A stretch of 64,000 bases of DNA, from positions 13,119-77,118 of the forward strand of contig NZ_LGDG01000234.1 of assembly GCF_001279775.1 (NCBI RefSeq). The letters run 5' to 3'. How positions within the stretch are numbered: position 1 is the stretch's first letter; every line of letters begins with the position of its first letter. Source of the DNA: Streptomyces sp. MMG1533 (GTDB lineage: Bacteria > Actinomycetota > Actinomycetes > Streptomycetales > Streptomycetaceae). The notes beneath the pieces were generated by a model. It had not been told where the DNA came from. It saw only the letters and a program-made list of their open reading frames with translations, and ran no database searches. The translations under genes and the position numbers were made by a program. Below, piece after piece: positions 31,390 to 40,318 of the stretch.

Positions 31390-32097
31390 ATGAGCCCTGA
31401 CATGCCCGACACGCTGGAAATGGCCATCGTGCGCAGCAGCGGCCTCGACACGCTGCTGCGCGATCTGACCGACCGTGCCGTCGAGGCGGTGCCCGGTGCC
31501 TCCGCATGCAGCATCACCGTGCGCCGCGCCGACCGTCTGCTGACCCTGGCGGGCAGCCGCGGCCTGCCCAGCGGCCTCGACCAGCGCCAGTACGAGAACG
31601 GCTCCGGGCCCTGTGTGGAGGCCGCCGAGACCAACGCCGAGCAGTACGCCCCCGACCTGGAGGCGGAGACCCGCTGGCCCACCTACACGTCGTACGCCCT
31701 CTCGGCCGGCGTGCGCTGCGTGCTGGCGCTGCCGATCGACGTCGAGGGCGAGAGAGGCGCCGCCCTCAACCTCTACGGTGTCGAGACGGCGTCGCTGGGC
31801 CGGGGGCGGGACGCGGCCCGCGCGTTCGCCGCCCGGGTGGGGGACGCGATCAACGTCGCCCTGCGCGTCGAACGCCGCCGCGAGTCGACCGCCGACGTGC
31901 GCACCGCCCTGCTCTCCCGCAGCGTCATCGACCAGGCGATCGGCATCCTCATGGCCCAGGAGCGGATCGACGCCGGCATCGCCCTGGAACGCCTGCGCCG
32001 CGTCTCCATGGACCACAACGTCAAACTCCGGGACCTGTGCACCGACCTGGTGGCGCGGGTGAGCGGCGACGGGCGGACCGCACGTGGCCGGAAGTGA
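31390..32097 (+). CDS. GAF-ANTAR signal-responsive antiterminator (second of two)
   Basis: A 235-aa protein. The GAF domain (ACSITVRRADRLLTLAGSRGLPSGLDQRQYENGSGPCVEAAE... WPTYTSYALSAGVRCVLALPIDVEGERGAALNLY) is followed by an ANTAR domain (RTALLSRSVIDQAIGILMAQERIDAGIALERLRRVSMDHNVKLRDLCTDLV). It has the same architecture as the preceding gene but is clearly diverged, so this is an old duplication or functional pair. They are 53 bases apart, probably one transcript. Confidence 0.82.
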   Translation: MSPDMPDTLEMAIVRSSGLDTLLRDLTDRAVEAVPGASACSITVRRADRLLTLAGSRGLPSGLDQRQYENGSGPCVEAAETNAEQYAPDLEAETRWPTYTSYALSAGVRCVLALPIDVEGERGAALNLYGVETASLGRGRDAARAFAARVGDAINVALRVERRRESTADVRTALLSRSVIDQAIGILMAQERIDAGIALERLRRVSMDHNVKLRDLCTDLVARVSGDGRTARGRK

Positions 32098-32195
32098 GCG
32101 GCGAGAGGGTTCCGGTCCGCCGGGAGGCAGGGCGGGCCGGTTCCACTTCGCCCGGACGGCTGCGGGCCACCGCCCCGACGCCCTAGCGTGACCGC

Positions 32196-32585
32196 ATGAG
32201 CGCGGAAGACCTCAGCCCCGAGGACCAGTGGCCGCTGCCACCCGCCTGGATGTGGGACTGCGCCGAGTGCATCCGCCGGTACGAGGCGATGAAGCACGCG
32301 CAGGCCGTCATCGCCGGACTGACCGCGGAGGACCCCGGCGTCGACTGGGACGTCACCGACAGCATCGTCGGCACCCAGATCGACCTCGGCCGGCACCTCG
32401 CCGACGCGCACCGCGGGTCCCTGCCGGACCGGGACCCCGAGTGCCGCACCTGCGCCGACCACCAGGCCTCCGTGGAGCGGATGGAGGAGCGCGCGCCGGA
32501 CCTGCTGCCGGGGGCCGTCATGGCCGCCGAGGAACACCGGGCCCGCCATCTGTTCGCGCCGCCCCGGATCGTCGGCCTCATGTAG
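32196..32585 (+). CDS. Hypothetical protein with two Cys pairs (possible zinc binding)
   Basis: A 129-aa protein with DCAEC near residue 23, a histidine cluster in the middle (GRHLADAH) and CRTCADH near residue 88. The spacing would allow a zinc site. It is acidic and helical elsewhere. It looks like a lineage-specific Streptomyces protein; no function assigned. Confidence 0.6.
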   Translation: MSAEDLSPEDQWPLPPAWMWDCAECIRRYEAMKHAQAVIAGLTAEDPGVDWDVTDSIVGTQIDLGRHLADAHRGSLPDRDPECRTCADHQASVERMEERAPDLLPGAVMAAEEHRARHLFAPPRIVGLM

Positions 32586-32616
32586 GCGCGCCGGACTCAT
32601 GTAGGCCCGCCGGACA

Positions 32617-33438
32617 TCAGGCCTGCGGGAGCGAATCCCCCTGCACCGCCTGGATGTCCAGCTCCACCTTGAGCGTCGTGCCGATGGCCGCGATGCCCGC
32701 CTGGACGACCTGGTTGTAGTCCATGGCGAAGTCCTCGCGCCGCAGTTGGGCCGTGGCGCGGAAGGCCGCCCGGGTGCCGCCCCAGGGGTCCGAGCCGGTG
32801 CCGAGGTAGGCCAGGTCCAGGTCCACCGGTCGTACGACTCCGTGCAACTCCAGCTCCCCGTGGACCGTCCAGCGGTCCGAACCCGCCGCCGTCAGCCCCG
32901 CCGAACGGTAGGTGATCTCCGGGAAGCGCTCCACGTCCAGGAAGTCCGCGGACCTCAGGTGGGTGTCCCGCATGCCGTTGCCGGTGTCGATGGACGCGGC
33001 CCGGACGACCGCCTCCACCCGGGACTTGGACACGTCGTCGGGGGCGACCTCGATCGAGGCCGCGAAGTCGGTGAACCGTCCGTGCATGCTGGAGATCCCC
33101 AGGTGCTGGGCCACCGCGGCCACACTGGAGTGCGCCGGGTCGACGGTCCACGGCCCCGGCGGCGGCAGCTCGGTGCCGCCCTGCCGGGCCAGCGTCACCG
33201 TGCCGACCTCGGCCCGCCCGCTCGCGGTGACGAGGGCGCTCGCGGCGGCGGGCGCGTACCCGACCGCCGTGACGATGACGGTGTACGCCCCCGGCGCGAG
33301 CCCGGTCGCGTCCCGCACGACCCCGTCCCCGTCGGCCTCGGCGCGCAGCACCTGCGAGCCGGTCATGTCGGTCACCGTGACGACCGCGTGCGACACGGCC
33401 CATCCGTCCCGCGTACGGATCTTCGCGGTCAGTCCCAT
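32617..33438 (-). CDS. YceI-family lipid-binding protein with N-terminal beta-sandwich domain
   Basis: A 273-aa protein. Residues 1-80 form a carboxypeptidase-regulatory-like beta-sandwich (DGWAVSHAVVTVTDMTG... GLAPGAYTVIVTAVGYAP). The rest is a YceI lipocalin-like barrel (GPWTVDPAHSSVAAVAQHLGISSMHGRFTDF... ITYRSAGL... ELELHGVVRPVDLDLAYLG). YceI proteins bind polyisoprenoids. There is no signal peptide. AGGAG upstream fixes ATG 33438. The same beta-sandwich type occurs three times in the exporter upstream, so the two products may interact. Confidence 0.82.
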   Translation of the reverse strand: MGLTAKIRTRDGWAVSHAVVTVTDMTGSQVLRAEADGDGVVRDATGLAPGAYTVIVTAVGYAPAAASALVTASGRAEVGTVTLARQGGTELPPPGPWTVDPAHSSVAAVAQHLGISSMHGRFTDFAASIEVAPDDVSKSRVEAVVRAASIDTGNGMRDTHLRSADFLDVERFPEITYRSAGLTAAGSDRWTVHGELELHGVVRPVDLDLAYLGTGSDPWGGTRAAFRATAQLRREDFAMDYNQVVQAGIAAIGTTLKVELDIQAVQGDSLPQA

Positions 33439-33524
33439 CTCACGTAACTCCTCGACTGAGACCGGCCCGTGGCGGTGCGCACCTCCGCTCGGAGTGCACA
33501 CGCCGCCACGGGCCGGGGTCCGAA

Positions 33525-36071
33525 CTACTCGCCGGGGTGGGCGAGTTCGATGTCGTGGTCGTCGACTCCGCGACCGTTCACGGTCAGAGCCGTGGCGAGC
33601 GGCGGGTACCCCGTCGCGATGACGGTGTAGTCGCCGCCGTCCAGGTCGGTGAAGGCGTAGGCCCCGTCCGTCCCGGTGGTGGCCGTGCCGACCACGTTGC
33701 CCGCCGCGTCCACGAGCGTGACCCGCGCGTCCGCCAGCGGACCGTGCGGCGCCCGTACGACACCCTGGAGTTGCGCTCCGGCATCGAGGTCCACCTCGAT
33801 CCGGGTGACCCCGGTCCCGCCGACCTCGACGGGCAGGGCACGCGGCCGGAACCCGGCGGCGTTCACGGCGACGGTCACCGTCCCCGGCACCAGCTCGGTG
33901 AAGGAGAACTCGCCCTGCTCGCCGGTGGCGGCGGTGGCCAGCAGGTCACCGCGCACGTCCGTCACGATCACCATGGCGTCCTTGACGGGCAGCGCGCCCT
34001 GCGCGGCCCGCACCACACCGCCGAGCCCGCTGGTGCCGCTGAGCAGGATGTCGTACGGCACCGGCTCGTCGCCGACGACCACGGTGGACGCCTGCGGCTG
34101 GAACCCGTCGGCGGAGGCGATCAGGACGTACGACCCGGTGCCCGGCGCGTCCACCGCGTAGGAACCGTCGGCCTGCGCGACCGACCGGCCGAGCTGCCGT
34201 CCCGACAGCGAGATCAGCGTGACGGCGGCCTGCGGGACGGGCGCGCTCTCGGCACCGCGGACGTGGCCGCGTACCGGAATTCCACCGGACACCGGTGCGG
34301 TCTCCCTTTCGGCGGTGGCGACGGCCGCGAGCTTCTGCGTGCCCTGCGGACCGGCTTCGGGACCGGCTTCAGGACCGGCTTCGGCGCTCGTCTCGGCGAC
34401 GGCCCAGCTCGGGACCCTCTCCTCGGCGACCGAAGCGATGCCGGCGGGGGCCTCGCCGGCGGGCGTCTTCGCGTTCGCCGCGGCGGCCTGCGCCAGCCCG
34501 CCCGAGGTCCGCAGCGGGACCTCCTTGATGAACAGCGTGACGAGGAAGGCGACCAGCGCGAGCGGCGCGGCGATCAGGAAGACGTCCGCGATGCCGTGGC
34601 CGTACGCGCTCTCCATCACGGTGCGCAGCGGACCGGGCAGGCCGTCCATGTCCGGGATGCTGCTGCCGGAGCTCGAACCGGCAGCGGCGGCCGCGTACTT
34701 GGGGTCGAGGGTGGCGAGGCCGTCCTTGGCGTAGTCGGTGATCCGGTTGGCCATGACGGCGCCCAGCGCCGAGACGCCGACCGCACCGCCGAGGGACCGG
34801 AAGAACGTCACCGTGGAGCTGGCCGCGCCCAGGTCGGACGGGGCCACCTGGTTCTGCGTGCACAGCACCAGGTTCTGCATCATCATGCCGACGCCGAGGC
34901 CGAGCAGCGCCATGAAGATCGCGATGTGCCAGTACTCGGTGTCGTAGCGGATCGTGCCGAGCAGCCCCAGACCCGCGGTCACCAGCACACCGCCGGCCAG
35001 CAGCCAGGCCTTCCAGCGGCCGGTCTTGGTGATGACCTGCCCGGAGACCGTCGACGAGATGAACAGCCCGCCGATCATCGGGATGGTCATCACGCCCGAC
35101 ATCGTCGGGGACTTGTCGCGAGCCAGCTGGAAGTACTGGCTGAAGAAGACCGTGCCGGTGAACATCGCGACGCCCACGAAGAGCGAGGCGATGGAGGACA
35201 GGGTGATGGTGCGGTTGCGGAACAGGCGCAGCGGAATGATCGGTTCGCTCGCCTTGGACTCGACGAGCACGAACAGCAGCCCGAGCACGACCGAGCCACC
35301 GACCATCGCGTACGTCTGCCACGACAGCCACTCGTACTTGTCACCGGCGAAGGTGACCCAGAGCAGCAGCAGCGAGACCGCGGCGGAGATGAGGAACGCG
35401 CCGCCCCAGTCGACCTTCACGTCCCGCTTCACGACGGGCAGGTGCAGGGTCTTCTGCAGCACGATCAGCGCGATGATCGCGAACGGCACACCGACGTAGA
35501 AGCACCAGCGCCAGCCGAGCCAGCTCGTGTCGGTGATGACACCGCCGAGCAGCGGACCGCCGACGGTGGCGACGGCGAAGGTCGCGCCGAGGTAGCCGGA
35601 GTAACGCCCGCGCTCACGCGGGGAGATCATCGCGGCCATCACGATCTGCGCGAGGGCGGAGAGCCCGCCGACGCCGATGCCCTGGACGACACGGCAGGCG
35701 ATCAGCATGCCGGGGTTCTGCGAGAGTCCGGCGGCGGCCGAGCCCAGCACATAGATGATCAGGGCAATCTGTACGAGCGCCTTCTTGCTGTACAGGTCGG
35801 AGAGCTTGCCCCACAGGGGCGTGGCCGCGGTCATGGAGAGCAGCGCGGCGGTGACGACCCAGGTGTAGGCGGACTGGCCGCCGCCCAGGTCGCCGATGAT
35901 CTCGGGCAGGGCGTTGGTGACGATCGTCGACGACAGGATCGCGACGAACATGCCGAGCAACAGCCCGGACAGCGCCTCCATGATCTGCCGGTGCGTCATC
36001 GGAGCGGCGTCGGAGGACCCACCTCCGTGCTTGGCGTGGGCCCGCACACCGGCTGGTGTGGTCGTTGCCAT
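33525..36071 (-). CDS. DHA2 MFS exporter fused to three C-terminal beta-sandwich domains
   Basis: An 848-aa protein. Residues 1-540 are a 14-helix EmrB/QacA-type transporter (MFVAILSSTIVTNALPEIIGDL, GKLSDLYSKKALVQIALIIY, GPLLGGVITDTSWLGWRWCFYVGVPFA). A Pro/Ala linker with EAGPEAGPEAGP follows (540-600). Then come three tandem carboxypeptidase-regulatory/CNA-B-like domains of about 80 residues (VRGHVRGAESAPVPQAAVTL..., LGGVVRAAQGALPVKDAMVIV..., LQGVVRAPHGPLADARVTLV...). The fusion is unusual for a drug exporter. Second gene of a MarR-MFS-YceI unit. Confidence 0.85.
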   Translation of the reverse strand: MATTTPAGVRAHAKHGGGSSDAAPMTHRQIMEALSGLLLGMFVAILSSTIVTNALPEIIGDLGGGQSAYTWVVTAALLSMTAATPLWGKLSDLYSKKALVQIALIIYVLGSAAAGLSQNPGMLIACRVVQGIGVGGLSALAQIVMAAMISPRERGRYSGYLGATFAVATVGGPLLGGVITDTSWLGWRWCFYVGVPFAIIALIVLQKTLHLPVVKRDVKVDWGGAFLISAAVSLLLLWVTFAGDKYEWLSWQTYAMVGGSVVLGLLFVLVESKASEPIIPLRLFRNRTITLSSIASLFVGVAMFTGTVFFSQYFQLARDKSPTMSGVMTIPMIGGLFISSTVSGQVITKTGRWKAWLLAGGVLVTAGLGLLGTIRYDTEYWHIAIFMALLGLGVGMMMQNLVLCTQNQVAPSDLGAASSTVTFFRSLGGAVGVSALGAVMANRITDYAKDGLATLDPKYAAAAAGSSSGSSIPDMDGLPGPLRTVMESAYGHGIADVFLIAAPLALVAFLVTLFIKEVPLRTSGGLAQAAAANAKTPAGEAPAGIASVAEERVPSWAVAETSAEAGPEAGPEAGPQGTQKLAAVATAERETAPVSGGIPVRGHVRGAESAPVPQAAVTLISLSGRQLGRSVAQADGSYAVDAPGTGSYVLIASADGFQPQASTVVVGDEPVPYDILLSGTSGLGGVVRAAQGALPVKDAMVIVTDVRGDLLATAATGEQGEFSFTELVPGTVTVAVNAAGFRPRALPVEVGGTGVTRIEVDLDAGAQLQGVVRAPHGPLADARVTLVDAAGNVVGTATTGTDGAYAFTDLDGGDYTVIATGYPPLATALTVNGRGVDDHDIELAHPGE

Positions 36072-36084
36072 GGGCTTCCTTCTC

Positions 36085-36630
36085 TTACTTGGTGATCGCG
36101 GGTGTACGGGGGGACTGCTCGACCACGGGAGTGGTGGGAGGGCGGGGCTCCGTGTCGGAGGGGAGCGCGGTGTGCGAGGCGTTGTGCGAGCCGTGCGGGA
36201 CGCGGCAGTCGTCGAAGCTCGCCCTGAGCCGCGTCATCAGCGTGGTCAGCTGGGACACCTCGTCGTCGCTCCAGTCGCTCAGCCGCTCCGCGAGCATCCG
36301 GCAGGTCAGCCGGGACATCTCCGCCAGCCGCGCCCGGCCCGCGGGCGTGAGGTGCAGGATGCGGGAGCGCTTGTCCGCCGGGTCGGGGGAGCGGTCGATC
36401 CAGCCGCGCTCGGCCACATGGGCCACATGCCTGCTGGTCACCGACATGTCCACGGCGAGCAGCTCCGCGAGCTTGCTCATGCGCATGTCCCCGTGACGGC
36501 CGAGCAGCGTCAGCACGGCGGCGGAACCGCCCGGGCAGTCGGACGGCATGATCCGCCCCAACTCCCTCTTCACGGCGCCGAAGGCACTGAACTGACGGAT
36601 CAGCTCCTCGTACTGCGCCTGCTCGGCCAT
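36085..36630 (-). CDS. MarR-family regulator of the exporter operon
   Basis: A 181-aa winged-helix protein: LGRIMPSDCPGGSAAVLTLLGRHGDMRMSKLAELLAVDMSVTSRHVAHVAERGWIDRSPDPADKRSRILHLTPAGRARLAEM has the recognition helix and DxxDKR wing. It is first in the unit with the exporter (14-base gap) and the YceI gene. GGGAGG precedes the ATG. Upstream GTTGC-5-GCAAC dyads are probable operators. Confidence 0.85.
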   Translation of the reverse strand: MAEQAQYEELIRQFSAFGAVKRELGRIMPSDCPGGSAAVLTLLGRHGDMRMSKLAELLAVDMSVTSRHVAHVAERGWIDRSPDPADKRSRILHLTPAGRARLAEMSRLTCRMLAERLSDWSDDEVSQLTTLMTRLRASFDDCRVPHGSHNASHTALPSDTEPRPPTTPVVEQSPRTPAITK

Positions 36631-36646
36631 CACACCTCCCGTGTTC

Positions 36647-36733
36647 GTTGCTTAGGGCAACCATAGAAGCGGTTGGTTGCTGCAGGCAAATAAAGTGGGG
36701 GTGATCGCGGTCAAAAACTTGGCAAAGGCAAGT
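36647..36733. promoter_or_regulatory. Cluster of GTTGC/GCAAC dyads upstream of the MarR gene
   Basis: GTTGCTTAGGGCAAC (36647-36661) is a 5-bp dyad with a 5-base spacer. GTTGC-5-GCAAA (36676-36690) repeats it, and ACTTG-7-CAAGT (36717-36733) adds another dyad. This is typical of MarR operator arrays. Confidence 0.55.
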
Positions 36734-36788
36734 ATTGCGACCGTAAACACACAGGTAAGGGGATGCGGTGCGGACCCGGAGCCCCCAC

Positions 36789-36817
36789 TTGGGCCACACC
36801 CCCGGATTCGCTAGGGT
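36789..36817 (+). promoter_or_regulatory. Housekeeping-type promoter for a leaderless gene
   Basis: TTGGGC (36789-36794), a 17-base spacer, then TAGGGT (36812-36817), with the ATG at 36826 nine bases on. The message would start at or just before the initiation codon, and there is no ribosome binding site, so leaderless translation is expected. Confidence 0.6.
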
Positions 36818-36825
36818 CTCGGTGC

Positions 36826-37029
36826 ATGGCTAACACCCAGGGCCCCCAGGGCAACCACGACCCCGCCGGCAGCACCCAGATGTTCCGCGCGTTCGTCGAC
36901 GAGGCCCCTCAGGGCCGGCGGCAGCAGGCGGCTCCCTCTTCCTCGGGCGGTCCCCGCCTCGGCCTGATCATCGGCATCGTCGCCGCGGTGGCGATCGTTG
37001 CGGCGGTGGCCTGGCTGGCGCTCAAGTAA
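36826..37029 (+). CDS. Small single-pass membrane protein (67 aa)
   Basis: MANTQGPQGNHDPAGSTQMFRAFVDEAPQGRRQQAAPSSSGGPRLGLIIGIVAAVAIVAAVAWLALK has a hydrophilic N-terminus with one C-terminal membrane segment. Well-placed promoter elements and no ribosome binding site suggest a leaderless mRNA. Family unknown. Confidence 0.65.
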   Translation: MANTQGPQGNHDPAGSTQMFRAFVDEAPQGRRQQAAPSSSGGPRLGLIIGIVAAVAIVAAVAWLALK

Positions 37030-37041
37030 CGCCGGTTGCCC

Positions 37042-37764
37042 TTACTTCCACTGGACGGACACGTCCTGCGTCTCCACGTGCATGCCCCACGGCACGCGCC
37101 ATACGTCGACGCACACCGTCCAGCTCTTCTCCGTCCGCGCGCCGGCCCCGATCGGCGCCGGGAGCTTTTCGGCGGACTCGACCGTCGCCCAGTCGACACC
37201 GAGTGCGCCGATGACGTGCGTCCCGAAGGTCACGGTGCCCGAACGCACCGCGGTTCCCCCGGTGTTGTGGAAGGCGAGGGTGACGTCCTCGCACCACCGC
37301 TTGTCGGTGGCCTCGCGCACGGGCTCGCCGACTCTCAGGGCGGCGGCGCCACCGGGTGCCGAGGGCCCGCCGCCGGGCGTCGGCGGTACCGCCGGACTCG
37401 CCGGACTCGCCGTCGTACGACCCGACTCGGCGTCCTCGGCCGAAGGCGCAGGCGCAGGCGGGCCGCCGCTCCCCGGGCGGGGCTGAGGTGTTGCGCCGAC
37501 GCTCTCGGAAGGGGTGCGCGCGACAGGCGAGTTGCGGCCGGACGGCGTCTCGTCGAGCGGCACCAGCGTGACCTCCCCGGTGGGTGCCACCGCCGTACCC
37601 GAGACCTGGGGCGGGCCGCCCGCCGCGCCCGTGGCGACGTGTCCGCCGTCGCCGTCGCCCCCGCAGGCGGCCGCCATCCCGCCCAGGCAGACGACGGCCG
37701 CCGACGCGCCCAGCAGGGCGCCCCGACGGCCATGTGTCCATCCGGAACGTGTCGCTCGAAGCAT
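37042..37764 (-). CDS. Secreted lipoprotein, Pro-rich
   Basis: A 240-aa protein. An N-terminal twin-Arg-like, hydrophobic leader ends in a lipobox (LGGMAAACGG, Cys about residue 34). A long Pro/Ser/Thr-rich linker and a C-terminal beta-rich domain follow (RWCEDVTLAFHNTGGTAVRSGTVTFGTHVIGALGVDWATVES... TVCVDVWRVPWGMHVETQDVSVQWK). It is anchored outside the membrane; role unknown. Convergent with the 67-aa membrane protein. Confidence 0.72.
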   Translation of the reverse strand: MLRATRSGWTHGRRGALLGASAAVVCLGGMAAACGGDGDGGHVATGAAGGPPQVSGTAVAPTGEVTLVPLDETPSGRNSPVARTPSESVGATPQPRPGSGGPPAPAPSAEDAESGRTTASPASPAVPPTPGGGPSAPGGAAALRVGEPVREATDKRWCEDVTLAFHNTGGTAVRSGTVTFGTHVIGALGVDWATVESAEKLPAPIGAGARTEKSWTVCVDVWRVPWGMHVETQDVSVQWK

Positions 37765-37818
37765 CGCGCCATGGTGGCTGACACTCCGTCAAAGAGGAAG
37801 CCTCACGCGTGACCTCCG

Positions 37819-38706
37819 TCAGTCGGAGATCAGGCCTTCCCGCAGCTGCGCCAGAGTCCGGGTCAGCAGCCGGGAGACGTGCATCTGGGAGATGCCGACC
37901 TCCTCGCCGATCTGCGACTGGGTCATGTTGGCGAAGAAGCGCAGCATGATGATCTGGCGCTCGCGCGGCGGGAGCTTGGCCAGCAGCGGCTTGAGCGACT
38001 CCCGGTACTCCACGCCCTCCAGGGCCGTGTCCTCGTAGCCGAGGCGGTCCGCGAGGGAGCCCTCGCCGCCGTCGTCCTCGGGGGCCGGGGAGTCGAGCGA
38101 GGAGGCGGTGTACGCGTTGCCGACCGCGAGGCCGTCGACGACGTCCTCCTCGGACACGCCCAGGACCGCGGCGAGTTCGGGGACGGTCGGGGAGCGGTCC
38201 AGCTTCTGGGCGAGCTCGTCGCTGGCCTTGGTGAGGGCCAGCCGCAGCTCCTGGAGGCGGCGCGGGACGCGGACCGACCAGGACGTGTCGCGGAAGAAGC
38301 GCTTGATCTCACCGACGACCGTCGGCATCGCGAACGTAGGGAACTCGACGCCCCGCTCGCAGTCGAAGCGGTCGATCGCCTTGATCAGGCCGATCGTGCC
38401 GACCTGGACGATGTCCTCCATCGGCTCGTTGCGGGAGCGGAAGCGGGCGGCCGCGTAGCGCACCAGCGGGAGGTTGAGCTCGATGAGGGTGTCCCGCACG
38501 TACGCGCGCTCGGGGCTGTTCTCGTCGAGTGCGGCGAGCCGCAGGAAGAGGGAGCGGGACAGGGTGCGGGTGTCGAGAGCTCCCGAGGTCGGGAGGGCCG
38601 GGGCCGGGGCCGGCGCGGCCTCGACGGCCGTTACGTCGTCGAGCGCTGGCGCAGGCTCGCTCTTCGTGAGCGTGAGCACCTTCGAGCTGCCCTGGTCTGC
38701 GGACAT
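37819..38706 (-). CDS. sigN: SigB/F-family RNA polymerase sigma factor (SigN-like)
   Basis: A 295-aa group 3 sigma factor. Region 2 is APLVRY-like ([37 protein letters not shown]... [33 protein letters not shown]). Region 3 ([23 protein letters not shown]) and region 4 ([37 protein letters not shown]) are complete. The start ATG 38706 follows GGGGGTGG; an upstream in-frame stretch is ignored. By recall of the S. coelicolor order next to sigF, this would be SigN (developmental). Symbol tentative; family assignment is firm. Confidence 0.85.
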   Translation of the reverse strand: MSADQGSSKVLTLTKSEPAPALDDVTAVEAAPAPAPALPTSGALDTRTLSRSLFLRLAALDENSPERAYVRDTLIELNLPLVRYAAARFRSRNEPMEDIVQVGTIGLIKAIDRFDCERGVEFPTFAMPTVVGEIKRFFRDTSWSVRVPRRLQELRLALTKASDELAQKLDRSPTVPELAAVLGVSEEDVVDGLAVGNAYTASSLDSPAPEDDGGEGSLADRLGYEDTALEGVEYRESLKPLLAKLPPRERQIIMLRFFANMTQSQIGEEVGISQMHVSRLLTRTLAQLREGLISD

Positions 38707-38972
38707 GCCACCCCCTTTGGGTCGCGGGACGGTACGGCGAACGCTCCGTCGAGGAACATCAGCCTTCACCTGAATACCGGAGCCGAAGCCACGGCAAACG
38801 CGCTTCCGGCAGAATGTCACATGTCGGCAACACGCTGTAGTGACATGTCGACATGCGAGACGCGAATACGCCCTGGAAGAAGGGGGTCTGACGGTATTTC
38901 GGAGCAGAAAACACGGGATCCGCGCTGGTGAGCGATTCAGTCCTGCCGGTGACGACTCGATCCTTTACGCGA

Positions 38973-39851
38973 TTAGGCGTCGATCCGGTTCGCGGAACGC
39001 AGTCGCTGGAAGCTACGCGCGAGTAGCCGCGAGACGTGCATCTGGGAGACGCCGAGTTCCGCGCTGATCTGTGACTGGGTGAGATTGCTGTAGTAGCGCA
39101 GCAGCAGAATTCGCTGTTCCCGCTCCGGCAACTGCACCAGCAGATGCCGTACGAGATCCCGGTGCTCCACGCCGTCCAGGGCGGGGTCCTCGTAGCCGAG
39201 CCGGTCCAGCAGCCCCGGCATCCCGTCGCCCTCCTGGGCGGCCTCCAGCGAGGTGGCGTGGTAGGACCGCCCGGCCTCGATGCAGGACAGCACCTCGTCC
39301 TCGGTGATGCGCAGCCGCTCGGCGATCTCGGAGGTCGTCGGGGTGCGCCCGAAGGCGGTGGTGAGGTCCTCGGTCGCGCTGTTGACCTGCACCCACATCT
39401 CGTGCAGCCGGCGCGGTACGTGGACCGTGCGGACGTTGTCCCGGAAGTACCGCTTGATCTCGCCGACGACGGTCGGCATCGCGAAGGTCGGGAACTGCAC
39501 GCCCCGGTCCGGGTCGAAGCGGTCGATGGCGTTGATGAGTCCGATGGTGCCGACCTGGACGACGTCCTCCATCGGCTCGTTGCGGGAGCGGAAGCGGGCG
39601 GCCGCGTAGCGCACGAGCGGGAGGTTGGCCTCGATGAGCGCGCCCCGTACCCGGTTGTGCTCCGGCGTGCCCGGCTGCAACCCCTTGAGCTGGGCGAAGA
39701 GCACCTGTGTGAGCGCCCGGGTGTCGGCGCCTCGGCTCCGCTGCGGGGTGGCTGCCGGCGCCGGGGTCTGCGGGACCTGGGCGGGAGCCTCTTCCTGGGG
39801 CGGCGCAGTACTGGCCGACACGGTCAACGCCACCTCTTCATCGGTCTTCAT
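38973..39851 (-). CDS. sigF: SigB/F-family RNA polymerase sigma factor (SigF-like)
   Basis: A 292-aa sigma factor with the same region layout as its neighbour ([37 protein letters not shown]... [20 protein letters not shown]... [52 protein letters not shown]). The Pro/Ala/Gln-rich N-terminus and the ...RSANRIDA end match my memory of Streptomyces SigF, the late spore-maturation sigma factor. ATG 39851 lies in a short GATGAAG repeat, so GTG codons further in are alternatives. It is 266 bases upstream of the other sigma gene. Confidence 0.85.
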   Translation of the reverse strand: MKTDEEVALTVSASTAPPQEEAPAQVPQTPAPAATPQRSRGADTRALTQVLFAQLKGLQPGTPEHNRVRGALIEANLPLVRYAAARFRSRNEPMEDVVQVGTIGLINAIDRFDPDRGVQFPTFAMPTVVGEIKRYFRDNVRTVHVPRRLHEMWVQVNSATEDLTTAFGRTPTTSEIAERLRITEDEVLSCIEAGRSYHATSLEAAQEGDGMPGLLDRLGYEDPALDGVEHRDLVRHLLVQLPEREQRILLLRYYSNLTQSQISAELGVSQMHVSRLLARSFQRLRSANRIDA

Positions 39852-39971
39852 CGGACTTCATCGGTCAACTCATCCGTCAAAAGCGGTCATAGCATCACAA
39901 GACATGTGCACTGTGTGCAAGCACCGCATAACGCCGTGTTGAGGGAAGAGTTGGGGTGCAAGACGCGGGAA

Positions 39972-39998
39972 AGCCCTCCGCCGTACCGGCGGAGGGCT
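39972..39998. terminator. Hairpin terminator
   Basis: A 12-bp perfect stem (AGCCCTCCGCCG and its complement) with a 3-base loop, just after the Dabb gene stop and upstream of sigF. It terminates the Dabb transcript. Confidence 0.75.
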
Positions 39999-40013
39999 CC
40001 CTGGAGGTCGGGC

Positions 40014-40307
40014 TCAGTACTCGTAGTCGGCGATCACCCACGTGGCGAACTCGTGCCACAGGGTCACGCCCGCCTGGTGGTCCGGGTGCTCGACGTACCG
40101 GCGCAGCGCGGCCACGTCGTCGAAGCCGGAGTTGATGGCGAAGTCATGGGCGATGGGGCGGTCGCTGAGGTTCCAGCCGAGCTCCCAGAAGCGGATCTCG
40201 GGGATCCTGCCGTCGAGCGCGCGGAAGGCCTCGACGCCCTTCACGACCCGCGGGTCGTCGCGTTCGACGCCCTCGTTGAGCTTGAAGAGGACCAGGTGGC
40301 GGATCAT
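40014..40307 (-). CDS. Dabb-family (stress-responsive alpha/beta barrel) protein
   Basis: A 97-aa protein: MIRHLVLFKLNEGVERDDPRVVKGVEAFRALDGRIPEIRFWELGWNLSDRPIAHDFAINSGFDDVAALRRYVEHPDHQAG... carries the Dabb consensus (H.v.fk... D.a....F.s...l..Y..HP.H). It is a small dimeric ferredoxin-fold protein of unknown substrate. Confidence 0.85.
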   Translation of the reverse strand: MIRHLVLFKLNEGVERDDPRVVKGVEAFRALDGRIPEIRFWELGWNLSDRPIAHDFAINSGFDDVAALRRYVEHPDHQAGVTLWHEFATWVIADYEY

Positions 40308-40318
40308 GTGCGCTCCTA

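Noticed and set aside
33537..36095. An 852-codon open frame on the plus strand opposite the fused exporter
   Set aside because: It is Asp/Arg/Gly/His-rich, has no recognisable domain, and is the antisense shadow of a clear MFS gene in GC-rich sequence.
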